NCBI GenBank assembly: GCA_947468785.1
Contig: CANIMS010000126.1
Coordinates: forward strand, 1 to 5,597
Direction of reading: 5' to 3'
Length of the DNA: 5,597 nt
DNA from: Betaproteobacteria bacterium
Lineage (GTDB): Bacteria; Pseudomonadota; Gammaproteobacteria; Burkholderiales; Burkholderiaceae
Every line of letters starts with the position of its first letter. Position 1 is the stretch's first letter. The notes under the pieces were generated by a model. That model was not told the DNA's origin, did not search any database, and saw only the letters and a list, made by a program, of their open reading frames with translations. Shown one piece after another: positions 4,576 to 5,597 of this stretch. The translations under genes were made by a program, and so were the position numbers.

Positions 4576-5597
4576 ATGAAACTGTTTCGCCATTTACCTC
4601 TTTGTATTTCATTCCTCATTGGATCTAGTCTGGTTCTAGGGGGCATTACCCTTACTAGACAGTCAATCGCTGCCGACATACAGCAAATTCAAGCTAGCCA
4701 GATCATTGCCTTAGCTAATCAAGAGGAACCTGAGTTGTTGAAAACTCTGGAGGAGTTAGTAGCGATTGAGTCAGGCAGCACCGATTTAGAGGGTTTAGCA
4801 AAAATTCAAGCCGCTATTGGCAAGAAATTAGATCAGCTTGGAATCCCCTATGAAGTAGTACAGGGTAGTGGCAATACTAAAACGGGCGCGATGATTCTGG
4901 TCAAGATCAAAGGTAATGGCACGGCAAAAATTGCCATGATCGCTCATATGGATACGGTATATCAAAAGGGCGATAGCAAAAAGCAGCCTTTTAAAGTGCT
5001 TGATGGCAAAGCGTATGGATTAGGTATTCAGGATGATCGTGCTGGTATAGCAGTGATTTTGCATACGCTCAAGATTATTAAAGCGGCAGGGATTAATTCA
5101 TTTGGTGAGTTAACTATTTTGATTAATGGTGACGAGGAAATTGGCTCGCCCGGCTCTAAGGAAGCCATCATGGCATTGGGTGAAGCAAATGATTTGGTGA
5201 TCTCGTGTGAGACTAGTGGAACAAAAGTAGATTATGTGCGTTTGGCAACCTCTAGCATTGCTCGTGCAGATTTAACAGTACGAGGTAAGGCTGCACATTC
5301 TGGTGCTAATCCAGATTTTGGTCGTAATGCTCTTTATGAGATGGCGCATCAAGTGCTGCAAACCCGAGACTTAAGCAATATTGCACCCGGAGTGAAGTTT
5401 AATTGGACGCTTGCACAGGCAGGTACAGTCCGCAACATGATTCCACCTGAAGCTAAAGCAACAGCTGATATTCGGGCAAACAAAATGAGTGACTTTGATT
5501 TAGTGGAACAAAAGTTAAGAGAGAGAATTCAAAACCACCTCATTCCAGACACAACAGTAACGGTGGATTTTGTTCGAGCTAGACCTCCTTTGGTGCC
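4576..5597 (+). CDS. Secreted M20 peptidase, carboxypeptidase G2-like (partial, 3' end outside window)
   Basis: The first 340 residues of an M20-family zinc hydrolase with the character of carboxypeptidase G2 (glutamate carboxypeptidase), which removes C-terminal glutamate or similar residues from folates and N-acyl or peptide conjugates. A signal peptide (basic start MKLFRH, hydrophobic 8-27, cut near SIAA at 31-34) implies the periplasm. Active-site residues align with CPG2 at a constant offset of +12: H124 and D126 in AHMDTVY, bridging D153 in GIQDDRAG, catalytic E187 and metal ligand E188 in GDEEIGS, E212 in SCETSG, H241 in GKAAHSG, N287 and R300. The last metal His, expected near 397, is beyond the window, as is the stop codon. 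AGAAGG (4565-4570) is five bases before this ATG. The gene follows the CnbZ-like gene by 29 bases. Natural substrate unknown: an N-acyl amino acid, dipeptide or folate-like conjugate would all fit the family. Confidence 0.88.
   Translation, partial: MKLFRHLPLCISFLIGSSLVLGGITLTRQSIAADIQQIQASQIIALANQEEPELLKTLEELVAIESGSTDLEGLAKIQAAIGKKLDQLGIPYEVVQGSGNTKTGAMILVKIKGNGTAKIAMIAHMDTVYQKGDSKKQPFKVLDGKAYGLGIQDDRAGIAVILHTLKIIKAAGINSFGELTILINGDEEIGSPGSKEAIMALGEANDLVISCETSGTKVDYVRLATSSIARADLTVRGKAAHSGANPDFGRNALYEMAHQVLQTRDLSNIAPGVKFNWTLAQAGTVRNMIPPEAKATADIRANKMSDFDLVEQKLRERIQNHLIPDTTVTVDFVRARPPLV

Noticed and set aside
4571..4579. Two-codon reading ATG-CCA-TGA overlapping the M20 start codon
   Set aside because: The AGAAGG ribosome site touches this ATG with no spacer, so it cannot serve it, while its distance to the next ATG is normal. 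Probably incidental.
1..5597. tRNA, rRNA, CRISPR array, insertion sequence or phage genes
   Set aside because: I looked for cloverleaf sequence, regularly spaced repeats, transposase motifs and terminal inverted repeats and saw none. The window is ordinary chromosomal gene content.

Overview
The window suggests a betaproteobacterium of the order Burkholderiales, possibly Polynucleobacter-like. The grounds are moderately AT-rich sequence, a Bug/TctC-type periplasmic receptor inside a catabolic gene cluster, a DUF4239 membrane protein, and a CnbZ-type deaminase next to an M20 peptidase. This placement is inferred from gene content, not from a marker gene.

Left part (1-1023): the last 77 codons of a Kup potassium transporter (+) meet a four-helix DUF4239 membrane protein gene (-) tail to tail. 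No base separates the two stop codons. A perfect 13-bp inverted repeat lies inside the last kup codons and is well placed to terminate the DUF4239 transcript. Positions 1024-1212 are a divergent intergenic region with three short 5-bp-stem dyads and an AT-rich stretch that probably carries the promoter of the right-hand operon.

Right part (1213-5597): five genes on the + strand, with gaps of 20, 44, 12 and 29 bases and no convincing terminator between them, so probably one operon. They encode an aspartate dehydrogenase-family protein, an RraA-like aldolase/decarboxylase, a secreted Bug/TctC solute-binding protein, a CnbZ-like enamine deaminase that looks like two fused RidA-type domains, and a secreted M20 carboxypeptidase G2-like hydrolase cut off by the window end.

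How they may work together (inference): the secreted M20 enzyme would release an amino acid or acidic compound from a conjugate in the periplasm, and the Bug protein would capture a carboxylate for import. In the cytoplasm the dehydrogenase would form an imine, the CnbZ/RidA-like protein would hydrolyse it to a 2-oxo acid and ammonia, and the RraA-like enzyme would cleave or decarboxylate the oxo acid. If the substrate is aspartate, the chain would be aspartate to iminosuccinate to oxaloacetate to pyruvate. An aminomuconate-type aromatic breakdown route is the main alternative, but no ring-cleavage gene is visible here.
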